A DNA stretch of 44,995 nucleotides from Oscillospiraceae bacterium (lineage in GTDB: Bacteria > Bacillota_A > Clostridia > Oscillospirales > Oscillospiraceae): the NCBI GenBank assembly GCA_021771675.1, contig JAETOP010000017.1, positions 1 to 44,995 of the forward strand, given 5' to 3'. Position 1 is the first letter of the stretch. Every line of letters starts with the position of its first letter. The translations under genes and the position numbers were made by a program. The notes beneath the pieces are model-generated. The model did no database searches, was not told the origin of the DNA, and saw only the letters and a list, made by a program, of their open reading frames with translations. Below are positions 8,350 through 16,601 of the stretch, piece after piece.

Positions 8350-9855
8350 ATGCCGGAAAAAGGAAAAGTCTTAGTTGAAGTCAAAGACATGTGCAAGAAC
8401 TTCGGCGTGACCATTGCATTGTCCCATGTGGATTTTGTGGTCAAGACAGGAGAAATCCGGGGACTGATCGGAGAAAACGGATCCGGCAAGTCGACGGTTT
8501 CTTCCATCATCGCGGGCATCCAGCCTGCCAGCAGCGGTGAAATGTTCTATGAAGGAAAGCCATGGAAGCCCAAGGATGTCCTGGAGGCCCAGGCCGCCGG
8601 TATCGGCATGATCGTGCAGGAGGCCGGCACCATCTCCAACATTTCCGTTGCGGAAAACATCTTCCTCGGTAACTACCAGAAATTCAAAAAAGGCCCCATC
8701 ATCAACAAGAAGGCCATGATCGCGGAGGCAAAAAAGGCCCTGGAAAAAATCGGTGTTACGAGCATCAATCCCGCCCTGCCCGCCCGGATGTATGATATGC
8801 AGGAGCGCAAGCTGGTGGAGATTGCCAAGTGCGTGTACAACGATCCCCAGCTGCTGATTGTGGATGAGACCACCACCGCACTGAGCCAGCACGGCCGTGA
8901 CATCATCTACAAGATCATGCACGACATGGCGGATTCCGGCAAGGCGGTAATGATCATCAGCCACGACCTGAACGAAATGATGGAGCACTGCGACACCCTG
9001 ACGGTTCTCCGAGACGGCGTCATCATCGACAACATCGCCCGGAAGGATTTCGACCCCGACGACATCAAGAAAAAGATGGTTGGCCGGGAGCTCAGCGGCA
9101 AGTACTACCGGGACGACAACGACGGCTACAGCGACGAGGTGGTGCTCCGGGCCGAGTGCATCACCACCATGCACGATCTGCTCTGCCTGGACCTGGAGCT
9201 GCACAAGCAGGAGATTCTGGGCATCGGCGGTCTGAGCGACTGCGGCATGCACACCATCGGCCGGGCGCTGTACGGTCTTGACGAGGTTGTGGACGGTCAG
9301 GTTGTGCTGACAAAGGACGGCACGGTGATCAAAAATGCCGAGGTTGCCTTCAAGCACGGCATGGGCTACGTCTCCAAGAACCGGGATACCGAAAGCCTGG
9401 AGCTGAATGCCTCCATCTACAACAACATCGCTTCCACCGGCTATGATAAGAACGCTGTGGGCCCCTTCATCAGCCGCCACAAGGAAAAAGCCTATGTGGA
9501 CAAGCAGGTCAAGGCGCTGATGATCAAGTGCCAGGGCGCTTACCAGCCCGTCCGGGCCCTGTCCGGCGGCAACAAGCAGAAGGTTGTCTTCGGCAAATGG
9601 ATTGCGGATGATCCCGATATCCTGATTCTGGACTGCCCCACCCGGGGTGTGGACATCGGCGTCAAGGCGGCCATGTATCAGCTGATTTATGAAATGAAGC
9701 AGCGGGGCAAGTCCATCATCATGATCAGTGAGGAACTGCCCGAGCTGATCGGTATGTGCGACCGCCTGCTGATCGTCCGTGACGGCCAGGTCTCCGGCGA
9801 GTTCTTCCGCAAGGACGGCTACGACGACCGGGCGCTGATTGAGTACATGATTTAA
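8350..9855 (+). CDS. Sugar ABC importer ATPase, RbsA/MglA type (two nucleotide-binding domains)
   Basis: A 501-residue tandem ATPase energising import of a sugar. Domain 1 has Walker A GENGSGKST (41-49) and Walker B LLIVDETTTAL. Domain 2 has a degenerate Walker A (GGLSDCGMHTIG), the signature LSGGNKQKVVFGKW and Walker B ILILDCPTRGVD. The inactive second Walker A and a C-terminal LSGGNKQK are standard for the ribose/galactose family. The strong site TAGGAGGAGGGG precedes ATG 8350. Two different permeases and one binding protein follow in the same operon. Given the surrounding sulfatases, the cargo is inferred to be a sulfated mono- or oligosaccharide. Confidence 0.93.
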   Translation: MPEKGKVLVEVKDMCKNFGVTIALSHVDFVVKTGEIRGLIGENGSGKSTVSSIIAGIQPASSGEMFYEGKPWKPKDVLEAQAAGIGMIVQEAGTISNISVAENIFLGNYQKFKKGPIINKKAMIAEAKKALEKIGVTSINPALPARMYDMQERKLVEIAKCVYNDPQLLIVDETTTALSQHGRDIIYKIMHDMADSGKAVMIISHDLNEMMEHCDTLTVLRDGVIIDNIARKDFDPDDIKKKMVGRELSGKYYRDDNDGYSDEVVLRAECITTMHDLLCLDLELHKQEILGIGGLSDCGMHTIGRALYGLDEVVDGQVVLTKDGTVIKNAEVAFKHGMGYVSKNRDTESLELNASIYNNIASTGYDKNAVGPFISRHKEKAYVDKQVKALMIKCQGAYQPVRALSGGNKQKVVFGKWIADDPDILILDCPTRGVDIGVKAAMYQLIYEMKQRGKSIIMISEELPELIGMCDRLLIVRDGQVSGEFFRKDGYDDRALIEYMI

Positions 9856-9868
9856 GGAGGGACGGAAA

Positions 9869-10885
9869 ATGAGTAATCCCGCAGCTTCCGCGGCTCCGAA
9901 AAAAGAGCTGAACCTGACCCTGGGCGAACGGATTGAGATTGTCCGTACCCACCGCTACTTTCTGGCAATTTTCCCCTTCGCGATTCTGGCCCTGATGATT
10001 CTGGGCTTCGGCATCGCCACCAATGGCCGGTTCTTTACCCCGAGAGTGCTCAAGGGTATCTTTGGCCAGGCAATTCTGATCGGCACCTGTGCCACCGGTG
10101 TTGCCTTCATCTACTCCAACGGCAACCTGGATATCTCCATCGGCGCCATCCTTGGCTTGGCGGCTACCCTGGGTGTCAAAGCCTTCACCGCCTCCAATTC
10201 CGTGTTTGTGTTTGTGGGCGTTACCATGCTGGTTGCGGTTGGCCTGATGCTCTTCAACTGCACCATGAGCGTCATCTGCCACATCAAGACCATCACCGTC
10301 GCCATCGTTGTGACCCAGATTTACAACTCCATCACCACGGTGATCATCGGCGGTGCCGGTAAGCTGGACATCCCCTACGAAGTGGCAAAGGGAATGGAAA
10401 ACGCCAATTTCCGCTATATCGCATTTATCCTCTACTTTATCTTCTGCCTGCTGGTCTACCACAAGACCTCCGTGGGCCGCACCCTCCGCTTCCTGGGCGG
10501 CAATGAGAACTGCGCCAGGCAGACCGGCATGAGCAATTCCAAGGCAACCTACATCAGCTTCCTGATGACCGGTATCGGCGTGGGCCTGGCTGGTGTGTTC
10601 AGCGTCATCGATGTGGCCGCCGTCAGTGTGGAAACCGGCAACGGCCTGGGCATGGATGTGATGCTGGCAACGGTTCTGGGCGGTATGTCCATCTTCGGCG
10701 GTGCCCGTTCCAATTCCTACGCCGGCTTCATCGGCGCGCTGACCGTGGCGGCTCTGAACAAGGGACTGCTGATGGTGGGCGTGTCCTCCGCCCTGATTCA
10801 GGGCATCCGGGGCGTGATCTTCCTGATTCTGGTCTACCTGAACTCTGACCGCCAGAAGCTGCTGCCCTCCCGCGTCCAGTTCTAA
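9869..10885 (+). CDS. Sugar ABC transporter permease 1 (RbsC-like)
   Basis: A 338-residue polytopic membrane protein of the branched-chain/ribose permease family (BPD_transp_2). About eight to ten hydrophobic segments are visible. The conserved loop contacting the ATPase is represented by TSVGRTLRFLGGNENCARQTGMSNSKATYISF (about 195-230), and GLGMDVMLATVLGGMSIFGGARSNSYAGFIGA follows. GGAGGG precedes ATG 9869, 13 bases after the ATPase stop. It presumably pairs with the second permease, encoded after the binding protein, to form a heterodimeric channel. Confidence 0.9.
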   Translation: MSNPAASAAPKKELNLTLGERIEIVRTHRYFLAIFPFAILALMILGFGIATNGRFFTPRVLKGIFGQAILIGTCATGVAFIYSNGNLDISIGAILGLAATLGVKAFTASNSVFVFVGVTMLVAVGLMLFNCTMSVICHIKTITVAIVVTQIYNSITTVIIGGAGKLDIPYEVAKGMENANFRYIAFILYFIFCLLVYHKTSVGRTLRFLGGNENCARQTGMSNSKATYISFLMTGIGVGLAGVFSVIDVAAVSVETGNGLGMDVMLATVLGGMSIFGGARSNSYAGFIGALTVAALNKGLLMVGVSSALIQGIRGVIFLILVYLNSDRQKLLPSRVQF

Positions 10886-10895
10886 GAAGTAAAAA

Positions 10896-10909
10896 ACCGC
10901 GTTTGCGGT
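10896..10909 (+). promoter_or_regulatory. Small intercistronic stem-loop
   Basis: ACCGC-GTTT-GCGGT forms a 5-bp hairpin flanked by A-runs between permease 1 and the binding protein. Such loops often protect or punctuate the more abundant binding-protein message. There is no T-run, so it is not a classical terminator. Confidence 0.4.
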
Positions 10910-10935
10910 AAAATAATGAAAAAGGAGAAACAATC

Positions 10936-12177
10936 ATGAAGAAACTATCCCGCCTTCTTTCCCTGTGCTTGGCCCTGGTAATGGTCTTGGGCTGCATCGC
11001 TGTCACTGCAAAAACCGCTTCCGCCGCTGACAAGAAGTTTGTCATCGGCATTGCTGAAGCCCAGGCCAACGACGAGGTTACCAACCGCCGTGCCTACTTG
11101 GAAAACTACATCGCTCCCAACTACAATGTGAAGTTCATCTTCTCTGAAGTCCTGAAGGACGATGCCGCCACCAAGGAATTCATTGAGAACTGCCTGGATG
11201 CCGGTGTGGATGCCATCATTGACATGAAGAGCTCCACCGCCCAGATGGCCCGCCTGTGCGAGGAAGAGGGCGTTTACTACATCAACAACGGCAACTACAA
11301 GTCCAGCCCCGATCTGTATGAAAATGAGCTGCCCATGTACGGCGGCTGCACCGGCGCCAACAACGCCCAGGTTGGCGCGCTGTTCCATGACTGGCTGAGC
11401 GAAAACGCCTCTGAGGACGGCGCCGAGGGCTTCTTGGTTTCCACCTCTCTGGCTTCCTCCGGCAACACCCAGCACATTGAGATCACCCGTGCGGTTCTGG
11501 AGGGGCTGCAGGAAAAGTACGGCCTGACCTACGTTAAGACCATTGACGAGCTGATTGCCACCGCTGAAACCTCCAATGCCGAAAACGACAAGGGCATTCT
11601 GATCACCCTGTACCCCGGCTCCCCCAACAAGGAAACCTGGCTGCCCGGCATCTCCACCCTGCTGCAGTCCGGTAAGTACGCTGTGTTCATGAGCTCCGGA
11701 CAGACCTACAACCAGTCCGCTCAGGTGGTTGCTGAGGTGGAGAAGGCCTTTGGCATCGATATCAAGGTTGCTTCCATCGGCGCTCTGGGTACCACCCTGA
11801 CTACCGCCTTCAACACCCAGGATCCCAGCGGCAATCCCAGCGTCAACCTGATCGCCGTGAAATCCGTTTCCTGCATGACCGCCACCATGTTCGCTGCTGC
11901 CTACAACTGCCTGACCGGTCACCTGGAGCAGGGCTGCCGGAATGCCGATGGCACCCACCCCTACTACACCTTCGGCTTCATCGCCATTCAGAGCCCCGAG
12001 GAGCTGGCCACCACCGGCACCTGGGACAACCGGGATACCAACAGCTGGATTGCCGATACCAACTTCGTTGACCAGATGCTGGTTGAGAAGAACCCCAACG
12101 CAACCCCCGAGACCATCAATGAGCTGATGGGCCAGGTTGACTACGAACACATCACCGAGTGGATGAACGCTCGCTAA
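10936..12177 (+). CDS. Sugar ABC transporter substrate-binding protein
   Basis: A 413-residue exported periplasmic-binding-protein-like solute receptor (Peripla_BP_4/RbsB superfamily). The N-terminus MKKLSRLLSLCLALVMVLG is a signal sequence. VLGC at residues 17-20 could serve as a poor lipobox, while TASA-AD a little later resembles a signal peptidase I site. In a Gram-positive cell a lipoprotein is expected, so the anchoring is unsettled. The mature part begins KKFVIGIAEAQANDEVTNRRAYLE and contains AGVDAIIDMKSSTAQMARLCEEEGV, typical of the first ligand-binding lobe. It lies between two permease genes in the operon, after AAAAAGGAGAAA. The unusually long mature domain fits a larger ligand than ribose; this is inference. 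Confidence 0.9.
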   Translation: MKKLSRLLSLCLALVMVLGCIAVTAKTASAADKKFVIGIAEAQANDEVTNRRAYLENYIAPNYNVKFIFSEVLKDDAATKEFIENCLDAGVDAIIDMKSSTAQMARLCEEEGVYYINNGNYKSSPDLYENELPMYGGCTGANNAQVGALFHDWLSENASEDGAEGFLVSTSLASSGNTQHIEITRAVLEGLQEKYGLTYVKTIDELIATAETSNAENDKGILITLYPGSPNKETWLPGISTLLQSGKYAVFMSSGQTYNQSAQVVAEVEKAFGIDIKVASIGALGTTLTTAFNTQDPSGNPSVNLIAVKSVSCMTATMFAAAYNCLTGHLEQGCRNADGTHPYYTFGFIAIQSPEELATTGTWDNRDTNSWIADTNFVDQMLVEKNPNATPETINELMGQVDYEHITEWMNAR

Positions 12178-12229
12178 TCCTCTAACTGGAAGCGGATCCG
12201 GTTTCCGCATCAAAAAAGGAGTGTTGAAC

Positions 12230-13282
12230 ATGAGCAAATGGCAGGCATTTCAGAAAAAACATGTGCTGCTTGCAAATACCCTGTTTACAGCCGCCGTTCC
12301 CTTTACGGTGTGGCTGGTAATGGAAATCCTGAATTATACACTTACCGGTGTACATACCATGAACTCTGTGGTTGACTGGACGGCTTTGATGCGGAACCTG
12401 GTTTCTTCCTTCTGCTTCGCTCTGGGTCTGAACTGCAACCTTCCCGTTGGCCGTATGGATACCTCCACCGGCTCCCAGATGTTCCTGGCCTGCATCATCG
12501 GCGGCAACCTGGCCCTGTCCTGGAACCTGGGCGGTGTGGGCGTGCTGGTGTTCAGTATGCTGGTTGGTATGCTGGCAGGCGGCTTCGTGGGCTTCCTGTT
12601 CATCAATCTGCGCATCCTGCCCATGGTGCTGGGCCTGGGCATCTCCCTGGTGTTCGAGTGCATTTCCTTCAGCGCCAATAACCAGCAGGGCCTGAACCTC
12701 TTCGGCAAGCCCGGCGTGGGCATCCTGTCCGAGGCATGGTTCATTGTGCTGGTGACACTGATCATTATGGCTGTAATGACCTTCCTGTTCCAGTACAGCT
12801 CCTTCGGCTTCAATCGCCGGGCCATTCAGGGCAACCAGAAGCTGGCCAATGACTCCGGCATCAACATCTATGTCAACGCGGTTCTGTGCTACATTGCCGC
12901 CGGTGCCCTGGTTTCCGTGGCAGGTGTCTTCGATACCGCCTACAAGAGCAATCTGGTTCCGGTTCTGGGCATGAACTCCAACTCCACGGTGTTTGCCAAT
13001 ATGTTCCCCATGGCGGTGGGTGTGTGGCTGGCAAAGAAGTCCAACCCCGTCATTGGCATCCTGGCCGGTGCCCTGTCCGTTCAGTTCCTGTCCATGGGTC
13101 TGGCAAAGTTCACCAGCATTGGCCTGAGCAACTACATGCAGACCTGCATCCGTTACTCCGTGTGGCTGGTATTCATGATCTACCGCATGAACGAGGATAA
13201 GATTCAGTACTACAAGGATAAGAAGGCCAGAATCGCTCTGGCAAAGCAGACCCGTGCACAGCGCGCTGCTGCCACTGTGTAA
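12230..13282 (+). CDS. Sugar ABC transporter permease 2 (RbsC-like)
   Basis: A 350-residue polytopic permease of the same superfamily as permease 1 but clearly diverged from it. The coupling-loop block is FGFNRRAIQGNQKLANDSGINIYVNAVLCYIAAGALVSVAG. Start 12230 is chosen because AAAAAAGGAG (12212-12221) is correctly spaced; the GTG at 12221 overlaps that site. The C-terminus is a short basic tail (KDKKARIALAKQTRAQRAAATV). Last gene of the transporter operon. Confidence 0.88.
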   Translation: MSKWQAFQKKHVLLANTLFTAAVPFTVWLVMEILNYTLTGVHTMNSVVDWTALMRNLVSSFCFALGLNCNLPVGRMDTSTGSQMFLACIIGGNLALSWNLGGVGVLVFSMLVGMLAGGFVGFLFINLRILPMVLGLGISLVFECISFSANNQQGLNLFGKPGVGILSEAWFIVLVTLIIMAVMTFLFQYSSFGFNRRAIQGNQKLANDSGINIYVNAVLCYIAAGALVSVAGVFDTAYKSNLVPVLGMNSNSTVFANMFPMAVGVWLAKKSNPVIGILAGALSVQFLSMGLAKFTSIGLSNYMQTCIRYSVWLVFMIYRMNEDKIQYYKDKKARIALAKQTRAQRAAATV

Positions 13283-13302
13283 TCTGATACTATTCTTTAA
13301 TT

Positions 13303-13428
13303 AAAACCTCACAATCTTTCCGGTCTGATTTGTGCAAAACTGCGTTGTCGTCTTTGCTGGGCGTCAGCCCAGCTTCATCCTCCGCCTTGTTTTTCGCAAA
13401 TCATCCTCGGAAATCTTTGTGAACTTTT
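13303..13428. repeat. Imperfect palindromic intergenic element
   Basis: The arm around TTTCCGGTCTGATTTG (from about 13317) is mirrored by CAAATCATCCTCGGAAA (to about 13414), and GCTGGGC-GTCA-GCCCAGC forms a hairpin at the centre (13357-13374). There is no T-run after the central hairpin. The layout resembles small dispersed palindromic elements of clostridial genomes; only one copy was noticed in this window. Confidence 0.5.
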
Positions 13429-13459
13429 AATCAAAGTCTAGTATGAAATAATGAAGGCG

Positions 13460-13488
13460 GCGGCAAAGCAATTTGCCGCTGCTTTTTT
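13460..13488 (+). terminator. Intrinsic terminator immediately before sulfatase 3
   Basis: GCGGCAAA-GCAA-TTTGCCGC (8-bp stem, 13460-13479) is followed by GC and six T residues (13483-13488). It ends four bases before the AGAGGAG ribosome binding site of sulfatase 3. It can end the transporter transcript. A weak promoter-like pair upstream (TTGTGA 13417, TAGTAT 13439, 16-base spacing) would place it inside a short leader, as an attenuator. Confidence 0.75.
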
Positions 13489-13505
13489 CAAGAGGAGCTT
13501 GCAAT

Positions 13506-14888
13506 ATGAAAAGACCGAATATTCTGATGATTATGGCGGATCAGATTCGCCTAAAGACCCTCCAGGGCATGGGAGACGAAATTCCCACCCCAAATCTGGC
13601 TAGACTCATGGGCAAAAGCCTTGTTTTCACCCAAGCGGTCTGCTCCTGTCCCTTATGTACCCCCAGCCGGGCCTCCCTGGCTACGGGGAAATATCCCAGC
13701 CGCTGCGGCGTCCCCATCCACGATGCCGTGCTTTCCTACGAGGAAAGCACCTATTACCAGCTGCTCCGGAAGTCCGGCTACCGGGTTGGGATGGCCGGAA
13801 AGAGCGATCTGCACAAAAAAGACAAGCACTGCGGCATCCACGGAGATACCCCCCAGATGTATCACTATGGCTTCACCGATCCCTTTGAAACAGAGGGAAA
13901 AATGAACAGTGCCTGGTTCAGCATTGACAGCAACGGCAAAAAGCAGCTTGCGGGCCCCTATCAGCATTACCTGGAAGCTCACGCCCCCGGGAGCCTGGAA
14001 GCGCTGAATGCCGATTATAAACAATATATGCGGAAGGATCCCCGCTACCGTGCCGCCCCCAGCGTGCTGGAGGGAGAGCACTTTCTGGATCATTTCATCG
14101 GACGGGCCGCCTGTGATTGGCTGGAGCATGTCCAGGATGAGGAGCCCTGGCATTACTTCGTCAGCTTTGCCGGGCCCCATAACCCCTGGGATCCTCCCAA
14201 GGAAGAATTTGACAAGTACAAAGATACCCTTTTCCCCGCTCCGATTGCGGACAATCTGGAAAACAAGCCGGAATGGATCAAAAAGCGGGCCGCAGAGCAG
14301 ACCGGCGGGATGACCGAGGAGCTGATGCAGAACATGAAGCGTTGCTACGCAGGCAGCGTGAACGTGGTGGACTACTGGGTGGGCCAGCTTCTGGATGTTC
14401 TGGAGCGCCGGGGTCTGGCGGAGAACACCGTGGTGATCTTCTGCGCTGACCATGGGGAGCTGCTGGGCGACCACGGCCTTGTGGAAAAGAGCGCCATGTA
14501 TGAAACCAGCGTCCGCATTCCCCTGGTAATCCACACCCCCGGGATGACCCGGAGAGTCGATACCCCCGCCATGGCACAGCTCATGGATCTGGCTCCCACC
14601 TGCCTGGAGCTGGCGGGGGTACGCTACAACGATCAGGATATGGATGCCGTCAGCCTGATGCCCCTGCTGGAAAATCCGGAGCGCACCGACTGGAATCCCC
14701 ATACGCTTCAGATTTCTGAGCTTTCCAACTGCCAGATGGTCTACGACGGACGGTATAAATGGATTCGCAACTGGAATGACCTGTATGAGCTTTATGACCT
14801 ACAGCAGGACCCCCAGGAGCTGCACAATCTGATTCACGAGTGTCCCGAAATCTCTGCCCGAATGGCAGCACTGACCTACCGCCATTGA
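13506..14888 (+). CDS. Sulfatase 3 (Cys-type, CTPSR)
   Basis: A 460-residue sulfatase. MIMADQIRLKTLQGMG gives the first metal ligands, Cys51 in CPLCTPSRASLATGKYPSRCGV is the formylglycine precursor, and FCADHGELLGDHGLVEKSAMYETSVRIPLV carries the second metal cluster and the catalytic lysine region. ATG 13506 is chosen because AGAGGAG (13491-13497) precedes it; an earlier in-frame start at 13473 lies inside the terminator stem. There is no signal peptide. It is the first gene of a run of eight closely spaced plus-strand genes ending at 21479. The family resemblance is to the arylsulfatase/choline-sulfatase-like branch, but the substrate is not deducible. Confidence 0.92.
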   Translation: MKRPNILMIMADQIRLKTLQGMGDEIPTPNLARLMGKSLVFTQAVCSCPLCTPSRASLATGKYPSRCGVPIHDAVLSYEESTYYQLLRKSGYRVGMAGKSDLHKKDKHCGIHGDTPQMYHYGFTDPFETEGKMNSAWFSIDSNGKKQLAGPYQHYLEAHAPGSLEALNADYKQYMRKDPRYRAAPSVLEGEHFLDHFIGRAACDWLEHVQDEEPWHYFVSFAGPHNPWDPPKEEFDKYKDTLFPAPIADNLENKPEWIKKRAAEQTGGMTEELMQNMKRCYAGSVNVVDYWVGQLLDVLERRGLAENTVVIFCADHGELLGDHGLVEKSAMYETSVRIPLVIHTPGMTRRVDTPAMAQLMDLAPTCLELAGVRYNDQDMDAVSLMPLLENPERTDWNPHTLQISELSNCQMVYDGRYKWIRNWNDLYELYDLQQDPQELHNLIHECPEISARMAALTYRH

Positions 14889-14910
14889 TTTAATTAGGAG
14901 GGTAACCAAT

Positions 14911-16422
14911 ATGAAGGCTATCATGGTGATGTTTGACTCCCTGCGCCGGGATCTGCTGTCCTGCAACGGAGGCCCGATTCCCACCCCGAATTTTGAACGG
15001 CTGTGCACCAGAGCAGCCACCTTTGACCGCAGCTATGTGGGCAGTCTGCCCTGTATGCCCGCCCGGCGGGAGCTGCACACCGGACGCTACAACATGCTCC
15101 ACCGGGATTGGGGCCCCATCGAGCCCTTTGACGATTCCATGCCCCAGATTCTCAAGGAGCATGGCATCCACACCCACCTGACCACCGACCACTACCACTA
15201 TATCGAGGATGGCGGCTGCACCTACCACAGCCGCTACTCCACCTGGGAATGCTACCGGGGCCACGAGAGCGACACCTGGATTGCGGACCTCTCTCCCAAG
15301 CCTACGGAGTTTGCCCCCTGTCTGATGGATGCGGAGCAGGCCACCGGCACCCTGCGGGCCATGCGGAAAAAGGGCGGCTGGCAGAATGCGGCCAACCGCA
15401 CCCGGCTGAAAACCAACGCGGACTACCCCATGCACGAAACCTTCGACAACGGTCTGGACTTCCTGGATCGGAACGGGAAATACGACAACTGGTTCCTCCA
15501 GATCGAAACCTTTGATCCCCACGAGCCCTTCAATTCCCCCAAGGATTTTGAGAGGCGGTATTTCAGCCCCGACGAAACCGATCTGCCCGACTGGCCTCCC
15601 TACGGCAAGAACAACGTGGACGACACCGCCGTACGGAAGATGCGGGAGAAATATTTCGCCCTGACGGAGTTCTGCGATCAGCAGCTGGGCCGGGTGCTGG
15701 ACAAAATGGACGAGCTGGAGCTGTGGAAGGACACCATGCTGATTGTGAACACCGACCATGGCTTCTTCCTGGCAGAGCACGGCTGGTGGGGCAAGGGCCC
15801 CATGCCCAACTACGAGGAGCTGGTGCACACCCCCCTGTGGATCTGGGATCCCCGGTGCGGCGCGGCCAATGTCCGCAGAAAGGCCCTGGTGCAGACCATC
15901 GACCTGGCCCCCACGCTGCTGGACTTCTTCGGGGTGGAGATTCCCAAGGACATGAAGGGCAAGCCCCTGGGCGGCGCCTGCGCCGATGACACCCCGGTGC
16001 GCAAATACGCCATGCTGGGCTATCACGGAGCCCCTCTCAGCGTCACCGACGGCGACACCATCCTCATGCGGGCGGTGCAGGATTACAGCACCCCGGTCTA
16101 TGAGTACACCCACATGCCCACCCATATGCGGGCCATGTTCTCCATGGAGGAGATGAAGACCATGACGGTGCATCCCGGCTTCTCCTTCACCAAGGGCGCC
16201 CCCGTGATGAAGATTGCCTGCACCCCCAACCCCCGGTTCACCAACGCCCAGGGGGGCAAGGATCTGATGTTCGATCTGGTAAACGATCCCCACCAGAACG
16301 CCCCCATTGAGGACGAAGGCAAGAAGGCGGAGCTGCTTTGCGCCATGCAGGCCATTTTTGAGGAGAACGAAGCCCCCCAGGAAGCTTACGCCCGGTATGG
16401 TCTCACCGCCCCCCGGCAGTAA
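14911..16422 (+). CDS. Sulfatase 4 (Cys-type, CMPAR)
   Basis: A 503-residue sulfatase. MVMFDSLRRDLLSCNGGPIPTPNFERL supplies metal ligands, and Cys48 lies in SLPCMPARRELHTGRYN. The site is CxPAR rather than CxPSR, which still satisfies the CxPxR core read by anaerobic maturases. VNTDHGFFLAEHGWWGKGPMPNYEELVHTPLWIWDP provides the second metal site. AGGAGGG precedes ATG 14911, 22 bases after sulfatase 3. There is no signal peptide. It differs strongly from sulfatase 3, so a different sulfate position or sugar is likely. Confidence 0.92.
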   Translation: MKAIMVMFDSLRRDLLSCNGGPIPTPNFERLCTRAATFDRSYVGSLPCMPARRELHTGRYNMLHRDWGPIEPFDDSMPQILKEHGIHTHLTTDHYHYIEDGGCTYHSRYSTWECYRGHESDTWIADLSPKPTEFAPCLMDAEQATGTLRAMRKKGGWQNAANRTRLKTNADYPMHETFDNGLDFLDRNGKYDNWFLQIETFDPHEPFNSPKDFERRYFSPDETDLPDWPPYGKNNVDDTAVRKMREKYFALTEFCDQQLGRVLDKMDELELWKDTMLIVNTDHGFFLAEHGWWGKGPMPNYEELVHTPLWIWDPRCGAANVRRKALVQTIDLAPTLLDFFGVEIPKDMKGKPLGGACADDTPVRKYAMLGYHGAPLSVTDGDTILMRAVQDYSTPVYEYTHMPTHMRAMFSMEEMKTMTVHPGFSFTKGAPVMKIACTPNPRFTNAQGGKDLMFDLVNDPHQNAPIEDEGKKAELLCAMQAIFEENEAPQEAYARYGLTAPRQ

Positions 16423-16434
16423 GGGAGCGCCGAT

Positions 16435-16584
16435 ATGCTTTCGACACTGCTGCTTGTGATTGCGGGGGGTGCCGGGGTGGCCCTTGCGGTGTGGCTGTAT
16501 CACCGCCGCCGGAAGGATCAGCACCCGGGGCTGCCCACCGACCCCTTGGCGGACTATTTTATTCACGACGACGAATCCGTTTGA
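16435..16584 (+). CDS. 49-residue single-pass membrane protein
   Basis: A small gene: ATG 16435, stop 16582-16584, preceded by AAGGGAGCG at good spacing, 12 bases after sulfatase 4 and 17 bases before the GH3 gene. The protein begins MLSTLLLVIAGGAGVALAVWLYH, one clear transmembrane helix. A basic HRRRK stop-transfer stretch and an acidic, cytoplasm-facing tail ending YFIHDDESV follow. No family is recognised. Its tight packing within the operon argues that it is real. It could be a small subunit or tether for a membrane partner such as the YczE-like or TauE protein, but nothing in the sequence proves this. Confidence 0.65.
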   Translation: MLSTLLLVIAGGAGVALAVWLYHRRRKDQHPGLPTDPLADYFIHDDESV

Positions 16585-16601
16585 CAGGAGAGCGATAGAA
16601 A

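Noticed and set aside
13349..13374. Central hairpin GCTGGGC/GCCCAGC as the transporter terminator
   Set aside because: No T-run follows; the terminator at 13460 fits better.
6130..14677. GGAAAATCC copies inside sulfatase genes (6130 and 14669)
   Set aside because: Within coding sequence and not followed by NRCA, so they do not match the extended operator.
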